This document shows, piece by piece, positions 1 to 9,614 of a stretch of 21,611 nucleotides of DNA. Numbering within the stretch: position 1 is the first letter of the stretch; every line of letters begins with the position of its first letter. Source of the stretch: Mikrocytos mackini (Eukaryota > Endomyxa > Ascetosporea > Mikrocytida > Mikrocytiidae); assembly GCA_030180075.1 (NCBI GenBank), contig JASNJN010000956.1, positions 1-21,611 on the forward strand, in the 5' to 3' direction. The translations under genes and the position numbers were made by a program. The notes under the pieces were generated by a model, which was not told where the DNA came from, searched no databases, and saw only the letters and a program-made list of their open reading frames with translations.

Positions 1-572
1 CCTTGGTTGTATCATCCATTCAGGAAAATCATATAAAACCTATTGATAATGTCTATTTTCATCTATAAAAACGAATGGTGAATTTTAAATACAAGTAAAA
101 CGACGGGGAAACGTTTTAACCACATAGTTCGGTTAAAAAATGGGGATAAACACAATTTTCAGGTATTTCAAAATTATGTTGAAATTTGACTAACACTAGA
201 ATGTTGCCCACCTAAAGAACTTAACAAAACAATGTATAAGCGGTTGATTTGGGGTAAATTCGATATTTTCANGATCCTGTAACATTTTCAGAGCCCCNGA
301 AGCGCTTAAACAGTAAAATATTTTTAATTAAATTGGGCCAAACCCCCTAAAAATCGGCTAAGAATGGAGCGACTAAGTCTTGAAATGGGCTAAACCTTCG
401 TAGTCTACTGTACTTACATTTCATACAGTATACCCAAATATCAATCAAATGTTAGACTTAGTTTATGTAAGATTTTCAATAAGAAGTAATTTCGTGTATT
501 CAATCATCTTTAAATTGTAAAGTAGTCTACTTCAGCCTTATATGGGGTTGGTCTTTTAGTGCATGTCGTATG
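1..572. other. AT-rich sequence without a recognisable gene
   Basis: No convincing open reading frame, RNA gene or repeat is visible here. The segment contains two ambiguous bases (271 and 298). It ends where the left arm of the large inverted repeat begins. Confidence 0.6.
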
Positions 573-1505
573 TTTATTTAACAGTTGGTCTATATAAACT
601 AGGGGTTTCAACTTGTTTTTAGTTGTAAAAGTTTCTTCTTTGATTTCCAGGTTTAAAGGGAATAAACTTTCTACATCTGCCATACTATCTTTCCCGATAT
701 AGACGCTGAGTTGATATTCCCTAATGCCATCCTTTTCTAATATTCCGTACTTGTTTATTTTTTCAAGGATACTTAAGTTGTATGATTGGTTGAGTTGCAG
801 AACTTTGCTGAGCCCGACCTTATTGCATACTGCCGCTTACATTTCTTCTTAACCATTTTTCTTGTTCCTTGTTACTAAACAAACTCCATTGTAAAGCAAC
901 TAGAGATGCGATGGCCCCATCTATTACTTTAGACCAACCGGGACTACACGACTTCATCTCGTTTTTCTCTCCCAGAATAAGCTCGAGTATATTTCTTCCC
1001 GCACCACGTAGATCCAGCAAAATACTAAAGTTGTTTTCAACGAGTTCGAATTGTTTATTCGAGAACTCACAGAAGTCGAAGATGTCTATTCTGTTTGTCT
1101 GTTTATCTAAAAGTCCTTTTTTCCTGAGAAAAAGTATGATGTCGGTTGTCCCCTTGATCTTATTAACTTTTTACATTGTATGTAGAATTTGAAACAAACT
1201 TCGTATAATTTTTCGTCACTCGTTGGTGATTCATTAACTAGTTCAATGAATCCATTTAAACCCATGGTTTCACCTAGAACAATGGCTTTACTGGACGCCA
1301 CTTCTGATATTATTATGAGAACTTCTTTGTTGTTGGCACATACTAAAAACTCTTTCGATCCGTTCAACTTGTCAACACTTATAAGTGGAAATAACATGTA
1401 AATGGCATTGCTGATTGTTTCTTGCAAAGTAAGTCATTGTAGCGTTGAAATTGATAAAAGGGTCAATGAATACAACTTTGTCGTCAAATAAGTTGATCGA
1501 TTTGT
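573..1505 (-). repeat. Left arm of a 933-bp inverted repeat
   Basis: This arm is the reverse complement of 1704-2636. Paired positions sum to 3209 at the outer end (573/2636), at the inner end (1505/1704) and inside (1107/2102, 1427/1782), so the arms have no net length difference. Only scattered substitutions are seen, for example those changing D/E, G/R and F/S in the shared protein. Beyond both ends the similarity stops abruptly. Confidence 0.93.
573..1505 (-). pseudogene. Truncated copy of the palindrome gene (unknown protein)
   Basis: On the minus strand this arm encodes the same protein as the right arm, in open pieces at 1427-1107 and about 1120-820 and onward to 573. It lacks both ends: the region replacing the first codons of the right copy has an in-frame TGA and no ATG, and the C-terminal 32 or so residues are lost at 573. 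It carries the same frame breaks as the right copy (near 1425, near 1170 and at 819-840). At the middle break this arm reads an uninterrupted A run where the right arm has AAGAAG. I do not recognise the protein. It is most likely a dead partial duplicate. Confidence 0.7.
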
Positions 1506-1703
1506 GCGGTCACTTTTCGAACATTCGGAATTAGGGATAATACATGTGTTTAAAAGGATAAAATTGTTATTGTTTAAATAGTGCAGGAATTCTAAAGCTA
1601 TGCTTCTCTTCAGAAGATCAAGTTACTTTTTAAACAATCAACAAATTTTCTATCCAGTTTAACAATAAAGAAAATAGTTTATTAATGTCTGCAAAGGCGC
1701 GCA
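1506..1703. other. 198-bp spacer of the inverted repeat
   Basis: Unique AT-rich sequence between the arms. It contains the putative ATG of the right gene copy at 1685 but nothing else I can identify. Confidence 0.7.
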
Positions 1704-2636
1704 ACAAATCGATCAACTTATTTGACGACAAAGTTGTATTCATTGACCCTTTTATCAATTTCAACGCTACAATGACTTACTTTGCAAGAAACAATCAGCA
1801 ATGCCATTTACATGTTATTTCCACTTATAAGTGTTGACAAGTTGAACGGATCGAAAGAGTTTTTAGTATGTGCCAACAACAAAGAAGTTCTCATAATAAT
1901 ATCAGAAGTGGCGTCCAGTAAAGCCATTGTTCTAGGTGAAACCATGGGTTTAAATGGATTCATTGAACTAGTTAATGAATCACCAACGAGTGACGAAAAA
2001 TTATACGAAGTTTGTTTCAAATTCTACATACAATGTAAGAAGTTAATAAGATCAAGGGGACAACCGACATCATACTTTTTCTCAAGAAAAAAGGACTTTT
2101 AGATAAACAGACAAACAGAATAGACATCTTCGACTTCTGTGAGTTCTCGAATAAACAATTCGAACTCGTTGAAAACAACTTTAGTATTTTGCTGGAGCTA
2201 CGTGGTGCGGGAAGAAATATACTCGAGCTTATTCTGGGAGAGAAAAACGAGATGAAGTCGTGTAGTCCCGGTTGGTCTAAAGTAATAGATGGGGCCATCG
2301 CATCTCTAGTTGCTTTACAATGGAGTTTGTTTAGTAACAAGGAACAAGAAAAATGGTTAAGAAGAAATGTAAGCGGCAGTATGCAATAAGGTCGGGCTCA
2401 GCAAAGTTCTGCAACTCAACCAATCATACAACTTAAGTATCCTTGAAAAAATAAACAAGTACGGAATATTAGAAAAGGATGGCATTAGGGAATATCAACT
2501 CAGCGTCTATATCGGGAAAGATAGTATGGCAGATGTAGAAAGTTTATTCCCTTTAAACCTGGAAATCAAAGAAGAAACTTTTACAACTAAAAACAAGTTG
2601 AAACCCCTAGTTTATATAGACCAACTGTTAAATAAA
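1704..2636 (+). repeat. Right arm of the 933-bp inverted repeat
   Basis: Reverse complement of 573-1505, with no net indel. It holds most of the unknown gene at 1685-2732. The arm ends at 2636 inside the coding region, 96 bases before the stop codon. Confidence 0.93.
2369..2390 (+). other. Possible 22-base intron in the palindrome gene
   Basis: The segment begins GTAAGC and ends AATAAG. Removing it joins codon AAT (N) to GTC (V) in phase 0, bypasses the in-frame TAA at 2387-2389 and links two frames that both look coding. The left arm has the identical segment. Against this, the other two breaks in the gene look like single-base indels, and a one-base insertion here would explain the frame change equally well. 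I see no convincing branch point. Confidence 0.3.
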
Positions 2637-2732
2637 GAAGACAACGATAAATGTTCCCCACTACTCAAAGAAGCTATGTCGAGAGAGCCCATAACAAAAG
2701 AAGAATCTGCTTACTTAATTCAAAATCTATGA

Positions 2733-3561
2733 AAGAACACACAAAAGACAAACTGTACTTATTCATGAAAGATTTCGTCCGAATAAAAAACTATTTAATT
2801 AAGAAATAAACAATAATCTGAACAATTTTAATAATCCACAAAAGTATTGTAATGAGAAACAAATAAGGTTTTGTATAACATGTTAAAATTTAGAATGCAA
2901 ATTAATAAAACATTTAATTTTAATAATTATAAATTTTGAGTTGTTAACATAAATTAATCAACAATGTTTTAAACTTGTTAATATTATTCTGAAAAAATAA
3001 AACGCATGTAAGATTTTATAAATTTTTTAATAAAATATAACTAATCAAATTACTTATACGTCAAGAATTGTCGTTTCTGAAATATATACTCATTATTACG
3101 AAGAAACAACGCAATTTATAGGGCTACGTATTTTAGCCGAATATCTTCGTTAACTTTAGTTTAGTTTTGTTTGTATATCCTTCGATAACCATTTGTTTAA
3201 ATGAGTGGATTGCCTTCGTTAGTATATTGTACGACTTTGTTTATTGGACTTTTCTCCATTTTAAATATAGTATATTATTCTTTCTTATATAGTGACATCT
3301 TGTTGTACAGATAAATGCGTTGAAGTGGTTCTTTATTAAAAATGTTGCATAGTTCAGTAGCCTTGATGTGTATTGGTCCTCTGATGTATAAAGTAAACAT
3401 ATTTAAATAATCATAAGTATTTTATTTTGTGCTAACTACAAAGTACACAGATCAAATTTTGTTTCTGTGTATTAGAGAATGGGTTTTCGGCTAAAGTATT
3501 TATATCAGAATGTACGATGTATAACGCTGAATATGGAATGTGTTGATGATTTGTGAGCTAT
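2733..3561. other. AT-rich intergenic sequence
   Basis: No gene, RNA or element end is recognised. The sequence is strongly A/T biased with short poly-A and poly-T tracts. A small stem (GGCT/AGCC) lies near 3121-3137 but has no further support. Confidence 0.5.
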
Positions 3562-3795
3562 ATGAACGAAGTAAAAGTGGTATATGGACATGAGTGTATA
3601 ATAGATTGCGTAATAGTTAGTGCTTGGAGGATGGACTTAGTAGAGTTGGTCGTATGTTGTATATATTCTTGGAAGGGGCTCAATCCGCCCAGTTCGGAAA
3701 TTGTAGATTTAAAGTTTAGAATTCTGTTCGAGTATATAAAGAATAGTTCTGCTCCATATGATTTGACGTGTATTATTAAGGTATGTTATAAATAA
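3562..3795 (+). CDS. Small hypothetical ORF, doubtful
   Basis: A 77-codon frame from the ATG at 3562 (MNEVKVVYGHECIIDCVIV...) to TAA at 3793-3795. The first half is hydrophobic and contains five cysteines. A GTG nine bases upstream would extend it by three codons. No family is recognised, there is no AAATTT-type promoter core, and the flanks are non-coding. It may be a chance frame or a remnant. Confidence 0.2.
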   Translation: MNEVKVVYGHECIIDCVIVSAWRMDLVELVVCCIYSWKGLNPPSSEIVDLKFRILFEYIKNSSAPYDLTCIIKVCYK

Positions 3796-4017
3796 TAAGC
3801 AGGTTTTGAATCAATCCATTCATTGATTATTAAATAAATTCATTTTAATTGCGAAAATGGTTTGATAAATGTATATTTCAAGAGATTTAATATTAGGACG
3901 ACTTTTTGTCGTAAATTAATGATTATCATAGCAATAGATTGTTTTAAACGATGCAATTTACTTAATTTTTAAACCTTTCTGTTTAAACAACACTCCTGAT
4001 GTCGTCAATAACGATGT
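3796..4017. other. AT-rich gap beyond the 3' end of the Tigger transposase
   Basis: I searched here and leftward for a counterpart of the Tigger right terminus (CAGTGCTCACTCGG) and did not find one, so the left end of that element appears lost or too diverged. A short hairpin, GACGAC-TTTTT-GTCGT, lies near 3897-3912. Confidence 0.4.
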
Positions 4018-5707
4018 TCATTTCTTTAGTATTATGAAATCCTTGATGGTCAGCTGTTTTACGTTTTTACTCACGGTCATCACTTGTTCGTGTTCCAAAC
4101 TCTCTCTAATCTTTTCTAAATTAAAAAAGTTAACTTCTTCTAATCCTCCAATCCTTCTCATAATGTGCTCTAACTTCATGGTCGTTTCGAGGGATTCCTG
4201 AATATAATCAAGCTTACTAGACAACAGAATTTCATTGTCCAATTCCAAATTATCGTCTTCTTCATAATAGTCCTCAGTTATGTAGTCGATATCTCTATTC
4301 TTATTGAAATCTCGTTTGTTAATAAATCCAAATTGCACACCATTTATAAAACTATCTTCAGTTTCAGTCTTGGTATTGGTTTCTCCAGTCTCTTCCTCAT
4401 TTTCTTGTTCATATTTCTTGTCTAATTCGGAATTTTGAGCATGTTTGTCAAGCAATGTGGATTTAACAAAACAATGTTGAACAGTCAGTTTGTCAACTTG
4501 GTTCCAGCATAGATACGCGTAGACAATTGCTATTTTCATGTCTATAGGCGACGTAACTAAATTTTTTCTTTTAAACTTCTGTTGATTCTATTCTCTATTT
4601 GTTCTAATCCCTATCAATTCGTCCAAAGTTTCTTCATCTTCTAGTTTGTCTTCTAATTTAGTAGTTTCAGCGGAAGTTTGTCGCTTAATTTCTTGTATAT
4701 GCTTGTTATGATAAGACACAATTTTAAAAGTAATTTTTTTTAATAAAGATCTTTAAAATTTTTAATGATGCCTAAATCGAGCGGCTGAAGAATTGACGTG
4801 ACTCCTGGCGGTAAAAAGCACAATTCGATATTCTTTAATTCATTTTGTAATATATTCTTGTGGCCGCTAAAATTATCCATTATGATTATTATCTTTGCTT
4901 TTAATGCGTTGTCGATGTCTTTTAAGTATTTTAAGAATATATGTCTATTCATCCAACTAGTTTTATTATAGTAATAAGCAGAATAAAAGTCTTTATTAAA
5001 ATTTTTAAAACAACGAGGTGCTTTGGCCGAGCCTATGACAACAGGTTTAAAGAACTTTGTTCCTGTTGCGTTAACCATAAGTCCCATAGTTATTCGTTTT
5101 TTTGATGATTTTCGACCATGTGTTGGCTTTGTTCCGTAGCTTTGTGAATTTTGTAGCTGGTAATAAAAGGCTGTTTCATCGAAGTTAAAGATGTGTTTAA
5201 GTTCGTAATGTGCTAGTTGTCTTTGAATTGCGTCTATTTCTTCAGTGTAATCGTCAATTGACTTGTCAAAGCTCTCGCCCGAGCGTTTGTAAAGCTTAAC
5301 ATTCCAAAATTTTTTAAATTTTGAAAACCAACCTTCCGAAAACTTAAAGTTGGCTACTTTGTAATGTTTGTTGAGTTCTCTTGCTTGTGCGAGGATCACA
5401 TGTTTATTCAAAATGACTCCCATTTCTCCCATGGATAAAATCCAATTATATAAATCTTCTTCTAAATCATTAATTGGGCGGGCTTGAAGGCGTGTTCTTT
5501 TAATGGGATCTAATTCCAACCATTTTCTTTATTACTCATGATTTTACTAACTGTGCTCCTATCAATTTCAATTCCAAATTTCTGTTTAAACCAAGCAACC
5601 CCTCGTTCATGGGTACATTTATCGTTTAAAATATGTTTAATAAGCTCTTGTTTTTGTTTTATAGTGATTTTGTACCTTCTCTTCACAGATTGTGAGGGTT
5701 CAGACAT
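4018..5707 (-). pseudogene. pogo/Tigger-like DDE transposase, broken
   Basis: A CENP-B/Tigger-type transposase, which would excise and insert DNA at TA sites. From the ATG at 5707 (MSEPSQSVKRRYK) an N-terminal helix-turn-helix runs to about 5515. The second DNA-binding helix domain (LYNWI ... SEGWFSKFKKFWN) follows. The catalytic triad is complete: D in NFDETAF, D in IIMDNFSGH and D in LQPLDLG, with 32 residues between the last two. After a stop at 4740-4742, the family's usual C-terminal segment resumes in another frame (YLCWNQVDKLTVQHCF) and ends in an acidic tail at 4018. Disruptions are a one-base frame change at the A4 run 5523-5526 (the family expects a KWL there), the stop at 4740 and further breaks at 4540-4740. 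A non-functional relic. Its upstream region is separated from it by the hAT element at 5738. Confidence 0.88.
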
Positions 5708-5737
5708 TGTGAAATTAAAAATTATTTTTATAATCAC

Positions 5738-8070
5738 TAGGGCACCCCATTTTTTTGCATAATAAAATGCAATTTATGCATTTAAATTGTGGGGTTTTGT
5801 GACGTTTTATGCATTTAAAAATGGCTCATGAAATGTTTTTGAGAGTATAATATATTTTAAATTTGTATTTTCACATCACTTTTTGATCACTCTATGTATT
5901 ATTATAAATTTCAAACCAGTTTTTGAAATTTTTAAGTCTATCAAATAACTTCGGATTCAAATCTCAGTAGTTTTAGAGTATATTTTCGAAAAATTAGCGA
6001 AATAACAAGATACGAACATTTTGAACTGTGAAAATATTATCATTATTTATTAAACATACGATAAGATCTTAGAATCGATAATAAAGTCATGGTGAAAGAA
6101 ATGACTTTGGTAACATTAAAATTTTAAAAAACCTTAAATAACATCCTTAACTATTCATCGAAAGATATTCTGTAATATTTATTCCTTATATTGTCAAAAT
6201 GTACTATAAACATTTAACTAACCGTGGAAAAAAAATTATACAATTAACTCAAATCAAAAGTTAAATTTTATACGATTACAGTAACTATATAATACAACAC
6301 AGCTCTATTTAGTCTCCATATCGAATGTTAAACAGACAACGATCGGGTAAGAAATATGTGGCTTCACATCAATCAAAACTTACACTGCTACATCAAAGAC
6401 CTTTTCAACTCAAATTACTCTAAAGAACAACCATATCCCTTTACCAAATTTCTAGTAAGTAAACAAATAAAAGCATTTCAACAAGAGGCTAGTTATCTAT
6501 GATATCTCTACTTTATTTGCCTCAATTCGCCTTAAGACAACAGTACAAGTAATTAGCTGGCAATACTTCTCTGGATTCTCCGTTCCCAAACTGGAACTTT
6601 CTCCTTAAGTCTAATATCATGTTTATTGCTACTATCATTAGCTGGTTAAGAAAAGACTAGGCGAACCTCGTAGAATTCTTTCAGAAGTTTCACATTAACA
6701 GAGTCTGTTCCCGATCATCCAAACTCCCAAACACTTTTTCTTCTTGTCAAAATAAAGGAAACTTAGTAAGCAATTGTAACTAACGTCTGCAGACAACAAA
6801 CCATTCTATAGCGGGGAAATTCCATCTATATACACGTTCTTTTGTACAAGATATTCCACGACAGTATAGAGGAAAGGAACAATATTTAAACCTGGAGACA
6901 ACATCACATGCTTTGTTGAATCAAACGATTTGGAACGAAGTTTCAGAACAAAAATAGCAGTCTCCATGACTTCGAGAAGCCAGACATTATTCCATTCAAT
7001 CCAAACAAATATGTTAGACAGACCTGAATATAAGACGTAGTGTTAGCCCGATTTGGAGAGTTCTTTTATCAAACTCAGGAGCTAGTTTACAGGTTGACAA
7101 GTATGAATGAACCTAAATCACCAAACAAAACATACATCATATTGATATTATTAAACACAACATTCAAATACTATGCCGTATTAGAGAGGTACTGTGTGAT
7201 AATGCAGACAAACAAATCGTAATAATATTGCAAGGAAGTTCGAGTTTATGTCTCATCTATACTATAACTATGCTTATATGTAAATACATTTTCTGCTCAA
7301 AGACAAATAAATAAATATAGAAAAACAGTGCAGTATAACATGAAATATTTAATAAATTAAGCTTAAAAATTTACCATTTTAATCTCTATAGATTTATTAA
7401 AATATACCACAGCTTTGTTTTTTGTAAATTAATGTCGATTTAAAACTTGTTGTATAAAGATATTTAACTGGCCCTATTTGTATCTCTGCTATATATTGAT
7501 TCAAATATAGTTTCTATTTACTTACACAATACCTGTTTCCACGGTTTATTCTTCAAGGTCTTTGTATAATGCATAGTTATTTTTGTCTTTTTAATGGATA
7601 CAAAGTTGCAGTTTTTCTAAATTAAAGTTCCCATTTGTTCCTCTTTTAATTAACATGGCCTATGGACTGTGATATGTGATGTAAGCAGAATACACTTGTC
7701 AGATCATGTGTATTTCTATTGGCTATTAGTTTAATCTCTTTATCGTTTAGTTTGCTTTGTAAGTTTGTGATATTGTCCTGATCAGAAGGAGCTTTAATGT
7801 TAGTATTGCTTTTAGTAGTCATTATATAGACTATAACGTGTATTTATCTACCCAATTGATCTATAGGGCGGATTTTATCGGAATATCTGTAGATTATGCA
7901 AATTTAAAATTTATTTTTCGAAAAAGTGATGTTTTATGCAACATGTCAAAACATGGCGTTTATAACTTGCCAGAACAGGTTTAATATGGTACAATATTCA
8001 CATATACATTATAATATAAACAAATATTGATTATATATTACTATTGTAATTATGCATTTGGGGTGCCCTA
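5738..8070. mobile_element. Non-autonomous hAT-like element, 2.3 kb
   Basis: The ends are perfect 12-bp inverted repeats, TAGGGCACCCCA at 5738-5749 and its complement at 8059-8070. They match the hAT consensus YARNG. They are flanked by an exact 8-bp direct repeat, ATAATCAC, at 5730-5737 and 8071-8078, the hAT target-duplication length. Inside the ends the similarity continues loosely as TGCATAAT. Subterminal ATGCAT/TGCATAAA motifs occur on both sides, including a 15-base near-repeat GTGAYGTTTTATGCA at 5799-5813 and 7926-7940. The interior is AT-rich and contains no transposase I can recognise; a 60-codon frame at 7040-7222 matches nothing. Mobilisation would need a transposase supplied from elsewhere. 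It landed 30 bp upstream of the Tigger transposase ATG. Confidence 0.85.
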
Positions 8071-8288
8071 ATAATCACATACAAATATATGCATATCAAC
8101 ATTAATCAATGTTATTATCGGGTTATTATATTAATAATAGAATACTCATGCTCATTTAAGCTGATTTGGATGCTTATTACAAAATTTTCATTATTTTTTT
8201 AAAGTGAAAACACGACTTTTTAAAGGCCAAAAATGTGATATAACACAGTGTGATTAGAAAAATATGTGACATAACCGAGTGAGCACTG
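8071..8288 (-). mobile_element. Terminus of the Tigger-like element, cut off by the hAT insertion
   Basis: Read on the minus strand from 8288, the sequence starts CAGTGCTCACTCGGTTATGT, typical in style for Tigger/pogo termini, and it is directly followed by a TA at 8289-8290. A 12-base motif, ATGTGAYATAAC, occurs twice 31 bases apart (8233-8244 and 8264-8275) and could be a pair of transposase-binding sites. Removing the hAT element and one duplication joins this segment to the transposase start at 5707, leaving roughly 250 bp of leader. No matching left terminus was found. Confidence 0.7.
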
Positions 8289-8290
8289 TA

Positions 8291-8742
8291 CCGCCTGCAG
8301 AATCATGAACGAGACCGGACTTGATACATCTGATCTGTCCCTCAACCAAGAACGTGAAAAAATGCGGACTTACTTTGGGGGCATCTATCAGGAGATGTGG
8401 GATAACACCAAACTCCCGTCGAGCTTTAACCGAAACAAAAGAAAAGGTTTTGCGTGTGGCAAATACTCATACGGCCGGCTCAAACATCCCGGCCTTGGAA
8501 GAGGTGATTGTAAAAAGATCCTCCTCCTCCAGGATGGGAAGGGAGACATCAGATCATGGCATAAAGTCATCAACAGAAGTCTAGACAACTCGTGCAGAAA
8601 ATGCAAGAACAGTCTGGAAACTGTTGGCCATGTCCTGGGCGGATGTCCAAAAATCCCATTCGGATTGCTGAAGAGCAGACATGACGCCGTGGTGACACAA
8701 ATCGCCAACGAAGTCATCTGTAGAAAAAGGTTGGGTCACAAG
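8291..8742 (+). pseudogene. R2-like non-LTR retrotransposon, post-RT segment with zinc knuckle
   Basis: Open frame from the Tigger terminus through 8742; the ATG at 8305 is internal, not a true start. It shows the region that follows the reverse transcriptase in R2-type elements. A basic stretch precedes the knuckle CRKCKNSLETVGHVLGGC (CX2CX8HX4C, from about 8593), and then comes the family's RHDAVV segment. In R2 the knuckle and the downstream endonuclease bind and nick the target DNA for target-primed reverse transcription. The RT domain is absent because the fragment begins at the Tigger insertion point. The hAT MITE interrupts it immediately after the codon for K in LGHK. Its G+C content is clearly higher than its surroundings. 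Confidence 0.82.
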
Positions 8743-9135
8743 CAGGGTGGGGTTTTGGACAGTCAAAAACCCTTTTAGACATGACGGTTGTTTTAACCGG
8801 TTAAAACCAAAATTTGAAAATTGAAAAATTATTTTTGAAATATGATTGAATTATCCGAAAAGATGATTAGATGCGTGTAATATAGTAACTAACCAGAATT
8901 ATACATTTCGAAATTTTCAAAATGATCCATTCATGAGCGATTTCGTGACCCTACAATCCGAATTTATTTTTACTTCAAAAGTCCGAAATTTCCAATATGA
9001 AAATGCCAAAAATATTTTCCCTCTTTAAATTGAGGTTTTTGACATTTTTGGTGTCAAAAAGGTTTATGACGTGGCGGTAATATCCGGTTTAAACCACCAT
9101 GGTTTAAACCATGTGTCAAAAACTTCCCCACCCTG
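8743..9135. mobile_element. hAT-like MITE, 393 bp, inserted in the retrotransposon
   Basis: The ends are CAGGGTGGGG (8743-8752) and CCCCACCCTG (9126-9135), fitting the hAT YARNG consensus. They are flanked by the exact 8-bp duplication GTCACAAG at 8735-8742 and 9136-9143. Similarity between the ends continues imperfectly, with CCGGTTAAAACC on the left and CCGGTTTAAACC on the right. It encodes no protein. The perfect duplication suggests a relatively recent insertion. Its termini differ from those of the other two hAT-like elements here, so it belongs to a different family. Confidence 0.92.
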
Positions 9136-9143
9136 GTCACAAG

Positions 9144-9533
9144 ATCAAACCCAGCGAAATGGGCAGACGTGTGGAAAGAAGACTAGGCAATTTCCAGTTA
9201 ATCCTCGACCAAAGGGTCTGGGTGGAAGGCGACGGAAAATCGCCTCACTCTTTGCTTCCGGACATAATTGCGGTTGACCACAGTAGAAGGACAGTCGAAC
9301 TGTTGGAAGTGGCAGTGCCTAGTGAGGACCTCATCGAAGAGAGGGAAATCCAGAAAAAGGATAAGTACCTCGAACTCGTTGAAACCCTCGGGAAACAATA
9401 CGGAGGGTTCAGAGTCACCATTAGGACGTTTGTCATGGGCCAGCTAGGTTTGTTGTCGCAGCAAAATAAAAGTTATATGACTCAAAGGTCACTCATAATT
9501 TACGAATGTTGTAGTTTAATAACAAACAACTAA
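9144..9533 (+). pseudogene. R2-like retrotransposon C-terminal endonuclease domain
   Basis: This continues the frame of 8291-8742 exactly: dropping the MITE and one 8-bp duplication leaves the codons in phase, and no other break is seen. It holds the restriction-like endonuclease of R2-type elements. The PD in SLLPDIIAVD, the E-x-V strand VELLEVAVP and the downstream K..KY (KKDKYLEL) fit the PD-(D/E)XK fold with its family-specific K/Y motif. The frame ends normally with TAA at 9531-9533. The enzyme would nick the target for reverse transcription. Only the MITE and the missing 5' part make it defective. It resembles in type, but cannot be shown to belong to, the 5' half at 13987-18372. Confidence 0.85.
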
Positions 9534-9614
9534 ACCTGAATCAGAGACAAGAAATTATGTAGGAAATATGATAAATTTATGAATTACTTCATTTTGATTT
9601 TAAAATATTATAAC
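9534..9614. other. Retrotransposon 3' flank
   Basis: Short AT-rich stretch between the endonuclease stop and the next MITE. No poly-A tail or simple-repeat tail of the kind that ends many LINEs is obvious. The last eight bases, ATTATAAC, form the left target duplication of the MITE. Confidence 0.4.

Larger units (their letters stand above)
1685..2732 (+). pseudogene. Unrecognised protein gene, frame-disrupted (full-length copy)
   Basis: I do not recognise this protein. An ATG at 1685 opens a frame (MSAKARNKSINLFDD...) that must change near 1780 to continue in 1782-2034 (ISNAIYMLFPLISV...). It must change again near 2037-2042 to continue (KGTTDIILFLKKKGLLDK...) through 2189-2368. It finally resumes at 2391 and runs to the stop at 2730-2732 (ending SAYLIQNL). 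Joined, it would be roughly 340 residues, mixed hydrophobic and charged, with no signal peptide, membrane segment or catalytic motif I can see. The first two breaks look like single-base changes in short homopolymers. The third could be a 22-base intron or another indel. The same breaks occur in the other arm, so they predate the duplication or were copied by gene conversion. It could be a decayed host gene or an accessory element gene. Confidence 0.55.

Noticed and set aside
820-1192. Overlapping small ORFs on both strands of the palindrome arms (66, 70 and 107 codons)
   Set aside because: Most are antisense shadows of the one coding reading; the frame with consistent protein character runs across the pieces described for the gene.
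2035-2056. Second 22-base GTAAG...AAG intron in the palindrome gene
   Set aside because: Removing it leads to a frame that soon meets a stop and does not join the downstream coding frame; a single-base change explains the break better.
7040-7222. 60-codon frame inside the 2.3-kb hAT element
   Set aside because: No family resemblance, short, and in an AT-rich interior with no neighbouring coding signal.
5738-8070. Element could be Tc1/mariner-like, with TA duplications and GGGCACCCCA termini
   Set aside because: The 8-bp ATAATCAC repeat lies exactly outside TAGGGCACCCCA, and TAGGG fits the hAT end consensus, so the TA belongs to the terminus.
8321-8717. Other frames overlapping the R2-like fragment (87 and 109 codons)
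   Set aside because: Shadows of the frame that carries the zinc knuckle.
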